Below are positions 17,351-25,656 of a stretch of 64,000 nt of DNA, one piece after another (positions within the stretch are counted from its first letter, which is position 1; each line of letters opens with the position of its first letter). The notes under the pieces were generated by a model. It did not search any database, was not told where the DNA came from, and saw nothing but the letters and a program-made list of their open reading frames with translations. A program made the translations under genes and the position numbers. Source of the stretch: Bacteroidota bacterium (GTDB lineage Bacteria > Bacteroidota > Bacteroidia > UKL13-3); NCBI GenBank assembly GCA_030680835.1, contig JAUXUD010000062.1, positions 124,001-188,000 on the forward strand, given 5' to 3'.

Positions 17351-18166
17351 TTAGGGTGTTATCATGTGTCGGATCCTTACAACTTGATACGTTGCAAAAT
17401 AACCTAAAGCACCACCTGTTATATTGGTTGGGAGATTTGCCGGTGGCACCTGAAACGGACCCGGCGCGCCAGACGATTGCATATTGTATGCCTCGATAAA
17501 ATCATACATGTTTTTATCAACGGACCTGAAAATGCAGGTATATATATCGCCTACATCAAACCGTGTAAACGGAATCTCAAACTGATAATCCCGATTGACT
17601 GGGGTTTGGGCGCTGTTAAACAGAATTTTATTTTTGTCGAAGGAATCAACATGGTTCACGAAATCGTATTTACCGCCAACAAAATAAGTGTATTTTGTGC
17701 CGGGCCTGTCGTCATAACCTACATAGCTTACAGAATAACCCGCTGGCAAAAAACCTTCTTTGGGTTTATAGGTATTAAAAAATGATTTAACAGAGAACAT
17801 CGGTTCTAATTTAGCCTGTGATGTATATGTTTTACCCTCATAGTTTATCTGTAAATTGTAAACGGAATCGGGCTTTCCATCAAAACCAGAATCAGGCCGG
17901 TACAAGTTTTGAATGGGATCAAAATCAAAAGAAATTCCATTTACACGAACTTGTGCTGTTTTAACTACAGGATAAGCGGCAGCACTAAAATAATCGCTGC
18001 TTAAATGAAGTTTAACATATGAACTATCCGTTTCGGTTGTTACCTCTGCCTCTACAACCAGAAGCGGAGCGGCACTGGGGATTTCAAGTTCGATTTTTTC
18101 TTTACATGCAACCGATAACGTAAGACCGGCAGCAAAGAGGTAAATATATTTTTTAATAATTCGCAT
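17351..18166 (-). CDS. DUF4249 domain lipoprotein (TonB receptor partner)
   Basis: 271 residues. Signal MRIIKKYIYLFAAGLTLSVAC with lipobox SVAC (Cys21). Then KEKIELEIPSAAPLLVVEAEVTTE, the hallmark opening of DUF4249 proteins, and a beta-sandwich-like repeat YVKLHLSSDYF ... QVRVNG. DUF4249 genes usually follow a TonB-dependent receptor, as here (5 nt after the receptor stop), and are thought to form its surface-exposed lipid-anchored partner, SusCD-like in arrangement. Ligand unknown. Confidence 0.88.
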   Translation of the reverse strand: MRIIKKYIYLFAAGLTLSVACKEKIELEIPSAAPLLVVEAEVTTETDSSYVKLHLSSDYFSAAAYPVVKTAQVRVNGISFDFDPIQNLYRPDSGFDGKPDSVYNLQINYEGKTYTSQAKLEPMFSVKSFFNTYKPKEGFLPAGYSVSYVGYDDRPGTKYTYFVGGKYDFVNHVDSFDKNKILFNSAQTPVNRDYQFEIPFTRFDVGDIYTCIFRSVDKNMYDFIEAYNMQSSGAPGPFQVPPANLPTNITGGALGYFATYQVVRIRHMITP

Positions 18167-18171
18167 GCAAT

Positions 18172-20565
18172 TTAAAATTTGAAGTTATATGTAAATGAAG
18201 GAACAAAAGTGAAGAGGTAATATTTGTAAATTACCGCGACATTGCTTGTTAAATCGTTTTCGTAGTCTAAAGAAAAAGCATTTTTTCGTCCGTATACATT
18301 GTAAAGGGAAAACACCCACTCACTGTTGTTTTTATACACTTTTCCGGGCACCTTCTTCCTGCTTAGGGTTACCGATACATCCATGCGATGATATGCAGGG
18401 AAACGGGCACTGTTTCTTTCGGCATAATAAATGGAAGGATTTTGGGAGCCAAATAGAGGATAACGTTGAGAAACCAGGGTAAAAGCTTCACCGGTAGCAT
18501 ATACAAAGTTGCCCGATACGCTGATTCTTTGCGTGAGTTCCCGGCTCAATACCACAGTTAAATAATTTCTCCTGTCGAAGCGGAAAGGATACCATTGGTT
18601 GTTGTTTACATTATTGGCCTGGCGTTCGCTCTTTGCCAGCGTATAACCCAGCCAACCTGTAGTTTTACCCAGCTGTTTTCTTACAAACAATTCAATGCCA
18701 TAAGCTCTTCCCTGGCCGGCCACCAATTGCCCTTCAATGGCTTCGTTTAATTGTATATTGGCGCCATCGCGCAACTCCGGGGTGTTTTCCATTTTTTTGT
18801 AATAAATTTCTGCCGAAACTTCAATGGTATTTTCTTTAAAGTTTTTAAAATAACCCATTGCTATCTGATCGCTCATTTGTGGTTTGATGTATTTATCGGC
18901 TGGTGTCCAGAATTCCTGTCCGGTTGATGCTGTGATGTTTTGAATTAAATTCATATACTGGAACATGCGGTTATACGAAGCCTTTAGAGAGCTGTTTGAA
19001 TTTAAAAGATAGGTAATATTTGCTCTGGGTTCAAAGCCCACATACGTTTTATAAATTTCTCCGCTTTTGTAGTTGGTATATGGGTTTTTGGGATCAATCG
19101 GACTTTCACGCACATTTCCACTATTATCAATATATGTTGGATTTCCCCCCAGATAGTTTATGCTGCGACCACTTCCTATATTTGAAAAAACAGAAACTCT
19201 TGCCCCGTATTCTGTGGTTAATCTTAATCCGAATTTATGCGAGTGGCTGACGTAAATATCTTGTTCGATGGCATGTTTTTTGGGTAAAGAGGCATTTTCA
19301 ATGATTGATGTTTCGGTAATTTTACTCGTTTTACCCGGCATAAAAACGTAATTGTTCAGCTTTATTCCGAATTTCACAGCACTTTTATTATTTATAAAGT
19401 ATGAGCCGTCAACCTTAAGGTTCAGGTCATCAATAAAATTGCTGCGTGTAAAGTTTAAATTATCCGAAAGGTTAATATCGAAACTGTAATGGTACCGGCT
19501 ATAAACCAGGCTGGTGTTTACAAAAAGCCTGCTGTTTACAATATGGTTCCAGCGCAGGGTACCGGTATAATTGCCCCAGCCAAAACCAAACAATTTACTA
19601 AAACCAATTTTATCCCGACCCCAATATCCGGAAATAAATATTTTATCCTTATCGCTGAATGCATAGTTGGCCTTCAGGTTTAAATCGCCAAAATAAGAGG
19701 TTACGTCTTTGAGCTGGGACGATAAGGGGAAGAACAAATCAAAATAACTTCTGCGCCCGGAAATTAAAAACGAAGATTTGCCTTTCATTATCGGCCCTTC
19801 AAAGGTTAAGCGCGATGAAAGCAGACCGATGCCACCGGTAGTTTCAAAATTTTTAGCGTTGCCGTCTTTCATATGCACATCTAAAACACTTGCCAGCCGG
19901 CCCCCATAAATTGAGGGAATCCCACCCTTGTATATTTCAAAGTCCTTGATGGCATCTCCGTTAAATACCGAAAAGAAACCCAAAACATGGGTGGGATTGT
20001 AAACAATGGCTTCATCCAGCTGAACGAGGTTATGGTCGATATTTCCCCCGCGCACCACAAAATTTGTGCTGCCGTCGCCCGCAGCCTGCACCCCGGGCAA
20101 TAGTTGAATGGCTTTTACAATATCAACCTCACCCAATAAAATCGGTATTTTTTTTACCTGGCGGATATCAATTTTTATCACACTGGTTTTATTGTTGGTC
20201 ACATTCGAATTGTTTTCCTTATCGGTTTTAACCAATATCTCATTTAAAACCCTCTTTAATTCAGCCAACTCAATATTGAGCCTGATGTTTTTATCCAAAA
20301 CAAGATCCCGGGTTTGGGTTTGATAACCGATATAAGAAAATTCAAGGGTATATGAACCTTCGGGTAATGTGAGTGAGTAAAACCCATAAGCATTTGTGTT
20401 CACACCCAATTTAAGTGCAGGCACAGCAATGCTGGCACCGATTAGTTCTTCGCCATTTTTGGCATCAGTAATGTTTCCGCTTATGGTAAATTTTTTTTGC
20501 TGTGCAAAAGTATTTTGAACCAAAAGGCATATGCAAAGGACCATCAGGTATTTTCTTGTTTTCAT
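18172..20565 (-). CDS. TonB-dependent receptor with CarboxypepD_reg-like N-terminal domain
   Basis: 797 residues. Signal peptide MKTRKYLMVLCICLLVQNTFAQ, then a carboxypeptidase-regulatory-like domain (FTISGNITDAKNGEELIGASIAVPAL ... NAYGFYSLTLPEG, 25-100), a plug domain (IPILLGEVDIVKAIQLLPGVQAAGDGSTNFVVRGGNIDHNLVQLDEAIVYN, about 135-190) and a 22-strand-type barrel ending in Phe (YNFKF), as required for outer membrane assembly. Imports an unknown ligand using TonB energy. Cotranscribed with the DUF4249 lipoprotein. Confidence 0.92.
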   Translation of the reverse strand: MKTRKYLMVLCICLLVQNTFAQQKKFTISGNITDAKNGEELIGASIAVPALKLGVNTNAYGFYSLTLPEGSYTLEFSYIGYQTQTRDLVLDKNIRLNIELAELKRVLNEILVKTDKENNSNVTNNKTSVIKIDIRQVKKIPILLGEVDIVKAIQLLPGVQAAGDGSTNFVVRGGNIDHNLVQLDEAIVYNPTHVLGFFSVFNGDAIKDFEIYKGGIPSIYGGRLASVLDVHMKDGNAKNFETTGGIGLLSSRLTFEGPIMKGKSSFLISGRRSYFDLFFPLSSQLKDVTSYFGDLNLKANYAFSDKDKIFISGYWGRDKIGFSKLFGFGWGNYTGTLRWNHIVNSRLFVNTSLVYSRYHYSFDINLSDNLNFTRSNFIDDLNLKVDGSYFINNKSAVKFGIKLNNYVFMPGKTSKITETSIIENASLPKKHAIEQDIYVSHSHKFGLRLTTEYGARVSVFSNIGSGRSINYLGGNPTYIDNSGNVRESPIDPKNPYTNYKSGEIYKTYVGFEPRANITYLLNSNSSLKASYNRMFQYMNLIQNITASTGQEFWTPADKYIKPQMSDQIAMGYFKNFKENTIEVSAEIYYKKMENTPELRDGANIQLNEAIEGQLVAGQGRAYGIELFVRKQLGKTTGWLGYTLAKSERQANNVNNNQWYPFRFDRRNYLTVVLSRELTQRISVSGNFVYATGEAFTLVSQRYPLFGSQNPSIYYAERNSARFPAYHRMDVSVTLSRKKVPGKVYKNNSEWVFSLYNVYGRKNAFSLDYENDLTSNVAVIYKYYLFTFVPSFTYNFKF

Positions 20566-20576
20566 ATAAATTGGGG

Positions 20577-20584
20577 CAAAACTA
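20577..20584 (-). promoter_or_regulatory. -7 promoter element TAGTTTTG of the TonB receptor operon
   Basis: TAnnTTTG match, 11 nt before the ATG at 20565 on the minus strand; very short predicted leader. Confidence 0.5.
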
Positions 20585-20734
20585 AGGGTTTATGGAGTTT
20601 TGGAAAGTATATAAGCGTTAAACGGTATAAAAAGTTTGGTGAAAGTTTAAATTTTATCGCTGAGAGGAAGTGATGCATTGATATTGAACACGATTTAATG
20701 CAGGACGAACCCGGAAATTAAATTAATTAACAAC

Positions 20735-20742
20735 TACATTTG
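20735..20742 (+). promoter_or_regulatory. -7 promoter element TACATTTG
   Basis: TAnnTTTG match 6 nt before the ATG at 20749 of the PagL-like gene. Confidence 0.5.
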
Positions 20743-20748
20743 CGTTCT

Positions 20749-21861
20749 ATGTACAGGCAGTTAACTGTTTCTGTTATCTTATTACTTTTTGCGATTGGAG
20801 CATTCGCACAGCAAAACAATTCTTCGGATTCCATTGAAGATAAAAGTAAAATATTCAGTATTGGTCTTCGGGGTCAATACAGTTATCTGTGGCTCCATTC
20901 TCAGGATATTGCGCCCATCGGGCAGGCCTATCCATGGGGGCTGCAGGCAGAATTTAACTGGCACCTGGTAGGAGAAAAAACCTGGCAGCAATGTAATTGT
21001 TATCCAAGAACCGGGCTCATTGTTTCCTGGTTCAACTTTGATAATCCCAAAGTACTCGGTCATGGATTCAGCGGGGTATATTATATTGAACCCTTCTTTA
21101 CATTCGATAAAAAAGTAAATATCTCGCTGCGGGGTGCTGCTGGTTTTTCATATCTCACACGCCCTTACGATTCTTTGACCAATCCTTTAAACTATTCATA
21201 CAGCATGCCCCTGGGAGGTTTTTTGATGATTCACCTTGCCCTGAATTACCGGCTTAATAAAAGAACAAACGTAAGTTTCAGCGCGAACATCAATCATGTT
21301 TCAAATGGAGGAATCCGGGAGCCCAATAAAGGAATTAATTTTCCGTCGGCGAGCATCGGTGTGGATTATTCACTGCAGGATGCTCGGTTTAAAAAAAGGG
21401 AACGAAGTCGTTTTATACCGAAAGCAGGCCATAAATATCACAAGGAATTCATTGCATTTGTATCGAGTAAAGTGATTATGCATGGGGAGAAAAAAAGGCA
21501 TTTAATATACGGAATGGGATTTTCGTTTAGCAGGGAAGTGGGGAAGCTGAATGCGTTAAATGCGGGTGCAGAATGGAAGCAGGATTTTGCACTTAAAGAA
21601 AAACTGCGTAGGGAAGGAGTTACCGGCATGAGTAACTATAGGGCAGGTATACTTTTGGGGCATGAATTTTTAATGGGGCGATTCTCGCTTTCACAGCAAA
21701 TTGGAATTTACATTTACGATCCTTCTCATTATAACGACATGGTTTACCAGCGTTATGGGCTCAACTACCGCCTGGGCAAATTATTGCTGATTGGAATAAA
21801 CGTAAAGGCACACCGTCAGGTTGCAGATTTTCTTGATTTCAGGGCAGGAATTGGTTTTTAA
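20749..21861 (+). CDS. PagL-like acyloxyacyl hydrolase (lipid A 3-O-deacylase family)
   Basis: About 370 residues from the ATG at 20749; a TTG at 20740 is in frame but overlaps the promoter. Signal peptide MYRQLTVSVILLLFAIGAFAQ. The barrel carries the PagL active-site signature N-H-x-S-N-G-G as NHVSNGG (about 179-185), where His and Ser act in deacylation of lipid A in the outer membrane. It is about twice as long as PagL of Pseudomonas; the extra C-terminal half (KFIPKAGHKYHKEF... to the final GIGF) looks like more barrel strands. Convergent with the propeller-like gene. Confidence 0.82.
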   Translation: MYRQLTVSVILLLFAIGAFAQQNNSSDSIEDKSKIFSIGLRGQYSYLWLHSQDIAPIGQAYPWGLQAEFNWHLVGEKTWQQCNCYPRTGLIVSWFNFDNPKVLGHGFSGVYYIEPFFTFDKKVNISLRGAAGFSYLTRPYDSLTNPLNYSYSMPLGGFLMIHLALNYRLNKRTNVSFSANINHVSNGGIREPNKGINFPSASIGVDYSLQDARFKKRERSRFIPKAGHKYHKEFIAFVSSKVIMHGEKKRHLIYGMGFSFSREVGKLNALNAGAEWKQDFALKEKLRREGVTGMSNYRAGILLGHEFLMGRFSLSQQIGIYIYDPSHYNDMVYQRYGLNYRLGKLLLIGINVKAHRQVADFLDFRAGIGF

Positions 21862-21894
21862 GTGCTGAGGGAGAATTGAGTTACGGAATCATAT

Positions 21895-22749
21895 TTATTC
21901 AACATATTCACAAAAAACAAATGAATTGCTAAGAGAATCAAATACCGACACCGTTTGTTTATAACCAAAATAGGGCAATTCGGCATTAACCGAAAGGATA
22001 TACCGATTTTGGTATGTTTTAAATTTAACAACATACATTTTGTAAGCTTTTTTAGGAAAAAAAAACTTTTTGTTATTTAAAGTTACAATATAATTGGGCC
22101 GGCTGGTAAAATCTGAACCCATATAGCAAATGTTGTTTAATATCGTAATTGCAGTGTAGCCTGCCAGTTTTTTTCTCAGTCTTTTTTTGAACACAACATT
22201 CTTCTCATGGGTACACCATAAATCGAGATATTTTCCCGCATCTCCGGTTGTAATTAAAAGCTCACCTTCATTAATATTGTTATTTACTGCATGGATGTGC
22301 CTTACGGCTTTATTATTTGAATAAAAATCTGAAACCTTACAAGAGGATTGATTCACATAAAAAATTCTTTTATTTGATACCCCATATTCACCAATTACAA
22401 GCGCACCTTTGCTTTGTAATACTGACTCCGGTCTTGCTCCGGCAAAGTCATCAGGCAGCAGGTTAACTGCATAATTTTTCCCATATATTAATATCAGGGT
22501 TTTTCTGCTTAAATAATCTTCTGCAGAGATGAAGTTTTTATGCTCCTCAAGCATTTTGCTGATAAGCCGTTTTGAATGAAACTTCACGGTTGAAGGCTTG
22601 TGAAAAACGAAATTATAAAAACCAAAAAGGAGTTCACCGATACGATTCCGTTTAATTATTAAATACACAGCTTTAAACAGGTAACCCGGATGCTTGGACT
22701 TAAACAACAGAGAAATATTAAACGAAATGGAATCGGTTGATACGTTCAT
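21895..22749 (-). CDS. Unknown protein, possibly a beta-propeller, of the Alg13/Alg14-radical SAM cluster
   Basis: 284 residues, no signal peptide. The ATG directly follows the upstream TAA (TAAATG). Residues about 150-180 read RHIHAVNNNINEGELLITTGD, resembling the H-I-H-x-(V/I) ... (I/V)-T-T-G-D blade motif of six-bladed propellers found near glycan-assembly genes; weaker repeats follow (YTAITILNNICYMGSDFTSRPNYIVTLN, YQNRYILSVNAELPYFGYKQTVSVFDS). The N-terminal 60 residues are basic. I cannot assign a function; it may bind the sugar or peptide product of the two upstream enzymes. Confidence 0.65.
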   Translation of the reverse strand: MNVSTDSISFNISLLFKSKHPGYLFKAVYLIIKRNRIGELLFGFYNFVFHKPSTVKFHSKRLISKMLEEHKNFISAEDYLSRKTLILIYGKNYAVNLLPDDFAGARPESVLQSKGALVIGEYGVSNKRIFYVNQSSCKVSDFYSNNKAVRHIHAVNNNINEGELLITTGDAGKYLDLWCTHEKNVVFKKRLRKKLAGYTAITILNNICYMGSDFTSRPNYIVTLNNKKFFFPKKAYKMYVVKFKTYQNRYILSVNAELPYFGYKQTVSVFDSLSNSFVFCEYVE

Positions 22750-24366
22750 TTAATTCCGGGCTAAATTATTGGATGCATATTGGTTTCTGTTTTTGATCAT
22801 GGCATATTTTAATCCCAAAGCCAGCACTTCCAACTTGAATTTCCAGGTTGATTGATAACTCAGCGACATATCTACCCCATGGTGACAGTGACATTTTGTT
22901 TCTACAATTTTGTTTCTGATTCTTTTAGCGGGTGAAGACTTTAACAAACGATGGATGTTATGATTAAAGTGCCGAATATTACCCATATACCAATCATTTT
23001 GCTTATTCCCTTCCGGATAGCCCAGATTTTCGCAGGGAAAAATATCACCTTCAGGCGACATCACAACCCTTAGTTTACCCGATTGACAGGGAACATAATA
23101 TTTTGGATTTAGATAATACCGGGCAATTTTTTTCCTGATGATTTCACGATATGCACGAATAAAAGGACCCTGTTTTCGGGAATTATAATGAACCTTATGA
23201 TTTTCTTTTTCAAACTTTTCTATATCCAGCTCCGGGTGATAATTTTTATGCGGCCTTACCAGCGCAAAACTAAAATCATCCGGCTCAATTTCATCATTAA
23301 CATACTTTGTTAGCTCCTCAATTTTAGCCTGATTGAAATCATTAAAAGTAGTAAGAACAGTGAGCGATATATTGTTAAGTTTTTTGGTTATTTCTTTAAC
23401 CCGTTTAATCGTTTTGTCCCAGAGGTTAAATGCATTTTTATGCTCAGAGAATTCATCCATTTCTTTTCCTATCATGTTCAATGAAAAATGAAATCTTAAG
23501 TATTTGTCAGATTTTCTTCCAAACAATTCAGCGGTTTTTACGGCGTTTTTTTGCATCGAACCATTGGTTGGTAAACAAATGGTTTGGGTGTTCCATTCAT
23601 TTGCAATAGCCACGGTAATTTCATCGATATCATTTCGGATCAGGGGCTCTCCACCACCAATATGAACACGTTGCATTGAATGGATGTGCTTGCCCATCTC
23701 CTGCACTTCTTCAAGCGACAGAAACCGGGTTTTCTTAAGGTTCAACTGATCCAGCATAAAACAATGCTTACATTTAAAATTGCATTTGTCGGTCACGAAA
23801 TAGGTCATTTCGGTTAAACGGTTTTTAAAAATGAGCGGAATAATATTCTTAAAAATATTGTAACCCGATTTCACAGCTTTAATGGGTGTGTTCAATTCTT
23901 TATTTAATATACCAGAAACGAACTCAGACAATTCATTTTTGAATTCAAAATCAGGATTGAAACTTTTTACCGCTTTTATTTTTATTTCGAGATCTTCAAT
24001 TTCATACAGGCCAATCACCCGATTGTTTCTTTCAAGATATTGTACCAATTCCAGCTGACCCAAACCCGCATCAAGAGCTTCCACTAGTTCTCTTTTCCTG
24101 GGAACGGCAATGATTTTCTTTTTCTCCAGTAAACAATCATAAATACTACCATATCCACCCTGAACAATCAGAAAATCTGCCTGTTTTATTAATATAATAA
24201 TTTCGTCATGGGGTTTAAAAAAAAAGAATTCTGCATGTTTTGGTTTGTGCTTAGAGAAACCAAGTTGAAAAACAACTTTTTCTTTTGTTTTGGCAGCATA
24301 CAAATCAACCGCTTCAATTAGCCGCACAAAAGAATAAGGATTTGTTCCCAGGAGGACAAGTATCAT
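22750..24366 (-). CDS. Fusion: Alg13-like glycosyltransferase domain + radical SAM/SPASM enzyme
   Basis: 538 residues. Residues 1-140 resemble the GT28 C-terminal half (Alg13/PssE): LVLLGTNPYSFVRLIEAV, LIVQGGYGSIYDCLLEKKKIIAVPR (66-90) and QLELVQYLE (104-112). This half normally supplies the UDP-sugar site and needs a membrane partner of the Alg14/PssD type, which is encoded immediately upstream. From 185 a radical SAM domain follows: Cys195-x3-Cys199-x2-Cys202 for the 4Fe-4S cluster, GGGEP (238-242), and a SPASM-like tail with Cys427, Cys445, Cys492 and Cys494 for auxiliary clusters. The usual His of the Alg13 HAG motif is Gln (VQGG). The start overlaps the Alg14 stop by one base (TAATG). 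The reaction is unknown. Confidence 0.82.
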   Translation of the reverse strand: MILVLLGTNPYSFVRLIEAVDLYAAKTKEKVVFQLGFSKHKPKHAEFFFFKPHDEIIILIKQADFLIVQGGYGSIYDCLLEKKKIIAVPRKRELVEALDAGLGQLELVQYLERNNRVIGLYEIEDLEIKIKAVKSFNPDFEFKNELSEFVSGILNKELNTPIKAVKSGYNIFKNIIPLIFKNRLTEMTYFVTDKCNFKCKHCFMLDQLNLKKTRFLSLEEVQEMGKHIHSMQRVHIGGGEPLIRNDIDEITVAIANEWNTQTICLPTNGSMQKNAVKTAELFGRKSDKYLRFHFSLNMIGKEMDEFSEHKNAFNLWDKTIKRVKEITKKLNNISLTVLTTFNDFNQAKIEELTKYVNDEIEPDDFSFALVRPHKNYHPELDIEKFEKENHKVHYNSRKQGPFIRAYREIIRKKIARYYLNPKYYVPCQSGKLRVVMSPEGDIFPCENLGYPEGNKQNDWYMGNIRHFNHNIHRLLKSSPAKRIRNKIVETKCHCHHGVDMSLSYQSTWKFKLEVLALGLKYAMIKNRNQYASNNLARN

Positions 24367-24812
24367 TATAATCCGGTTATTAATATGGCCTTTGGAAAAT
24401 AGGGTTTCAGTAATGCAGACTGGATGATGAAGTGATTTGAGAAACGATACAACAATCTTCCCGTTTTAGATGGGTAATTAATTCTTGAACCACTTTCTAT
24501 ATATATGGTTTTTGACCCCATCATTTTTCCAAGTATAAACATTGATATTGCAATACCCGAGCCGGTAGTGAGAATTATCTCAGGCCGGTATTTGTTGTAA
24601 ATAGATATGGATTGCAATAAATTTCTGAAGTAGCTCAACACATTAGTATGTGGATTCTTGATAAAAACCAAATTAATATTATCGAGATTTTGAAGGTGCG
24701 GCAGAGAATTACAAACAAAAAGCAGGTTTTCCTTATTAAAACACTCAAGGGCAATCATGGCTTCTCTTAAATGACCACCCCCTGACGAAATAATCATTAT
24801 TTTGGGTTTCAT
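24366..24812 (-). CDS. Alg14/PssD-like glycosyltransferase subunit
   Basis: 148 residues from the ATG at 24812; the frame continues upstream but residues before MKPKIMIISSGGGH have no family similarity. SSGGGHLREAMIAL is the N-terminal glycine loop of Alg14/PssD proteins, and TTGSGIAISMFILGKMMGSKTIYIESGSRI is the conserved acceptor/membrane segment with the IES motif. In the eukaryotic and rhizobial systems this membrane subunit recruits Alg13/PssE to form an active UDP-GlcNAc or UDP-GlcA transferase; the matching Alg13 domain is the N-terminus of the next gene. Short for the family, but both core motifs are present. A 142-nt gap separates it from the upstream gene, so an internal promoter is possible. 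Confidence 0.82.
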   Translation of the reverse strand: MKPKIMIISSGGGHLREAMIALECFNKENLLFVCNSLPHLQNLDNINLVFIKNPHTNVLSYFRNLLQSISIYNKYRPEIILTTGSGIAISMFILGKMMGSKTIYIESGSRINYPSKTGRLLYRFSNHFIIQSALLKPYFPKAILITGL

Positions 24813-24954
24813 ATTGTTTCGGCTTATTTTCAAAATGTTTGCGTTATAGAAAATTACAGACAATGTTTGTTGGGTAGAGACACTTTTCGCAAATCGAAAA
24901 TAACAAATATTATTTACTTTTATATAACAAACGGTAAGCGAACAGTTACAATCA

Positions 24955-25656
24955 TCAATAACCCAATCCAAAACCCAGACTTAATCCTAAATTAAACGAC
25001 GAGAAAATCACAGGAGGCGATAATTTCAGGTTTGAGTTTGTAATGTTTTGATGTTCTGTAATAAAAGGCATGTTATAATCATATCCCATATAGAAGTTAA
25101 ACATTGGTCCGGCCATTAAGCCAAGCTTTAACCCGAATGAGTGGATACTACAGGCTGATTCGTACGAAAGACCCGATGCTATTTGTTTGTAAAAAGGATA
25201 TGCACTTCCATTATTCATGCCAGGCTCATCAGAAATAACAAGTATTGTATTTGTGGAGTTAAAAAAACCATATTTATAACTTGAAGCGATATAAACTCCA
25301 ACCGGGACTTCATCAAAATCATTCAGGAAATACCGGGATTCAAATGACAGACTTTTATATTTTGAGATTGCGTTTTGAAAGCGGATATAAACACCGGGCT
25401 CTGCCTTCACCTCAATTTCATTATGTCCAATGAGGTCGGCGTTTAATGATGTATTAAATACAACACCCAAACAAATCTTGCTAAGAATGGATTGTTGATA
25501 GCCAACGGAGTATGTCCACGTAACAGGGTTATTGTAACTACCATCATACAACCAAAGCCATTGTGTACCCCCGGTAACGCCTGCAGTTTGCGCAAATATG
25601 CCGAACCTGCCCATTGACAGGAATAAAGCAAGTGTTAGGATGTACTTATTTTTCAT
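24955..25656 (-). CDS. Secreted beta-rich protein, probable outer membrane barrel
   Basis: 233 residues. Signal peptide MKNKYILTLALFLSMGRFGIFAQ. The body alternates polar and aromatic residues (WTYSVGYQQSILSKICLGVVFNTSL, FGLKLGLMAGPMFNFYMGYDY, FSSFNLGLSLGFGLGY) and ends in an aromatic Tyr, as expected for an outer membrane barrel. No family recognised. Its start overlaps the end of the protease-like gene by 11 nt, so they are translated together. Confidence 0.7.
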   Translation of the reverse strand: MKNKYILTLALFLSMGRFGIFAQTAGVTGGTQWLWLYDGSYNNPVTWTYSVGYQQSILSKICLGVVFNTSLNADLIGHNEIEVKAEPGVYIRFQNAISKYKSLSFESRYFLNDFDEVPVGVYIASSYKYGFFNSTNTILVISDEPGMNNGSAYPFYKQIASGLSYESACSIHSFGLKLGLMAGPMFNFYMGYDYNMPFITEHQNITNSNLKLSPPVIFSSFNLGLSLGFGLGY

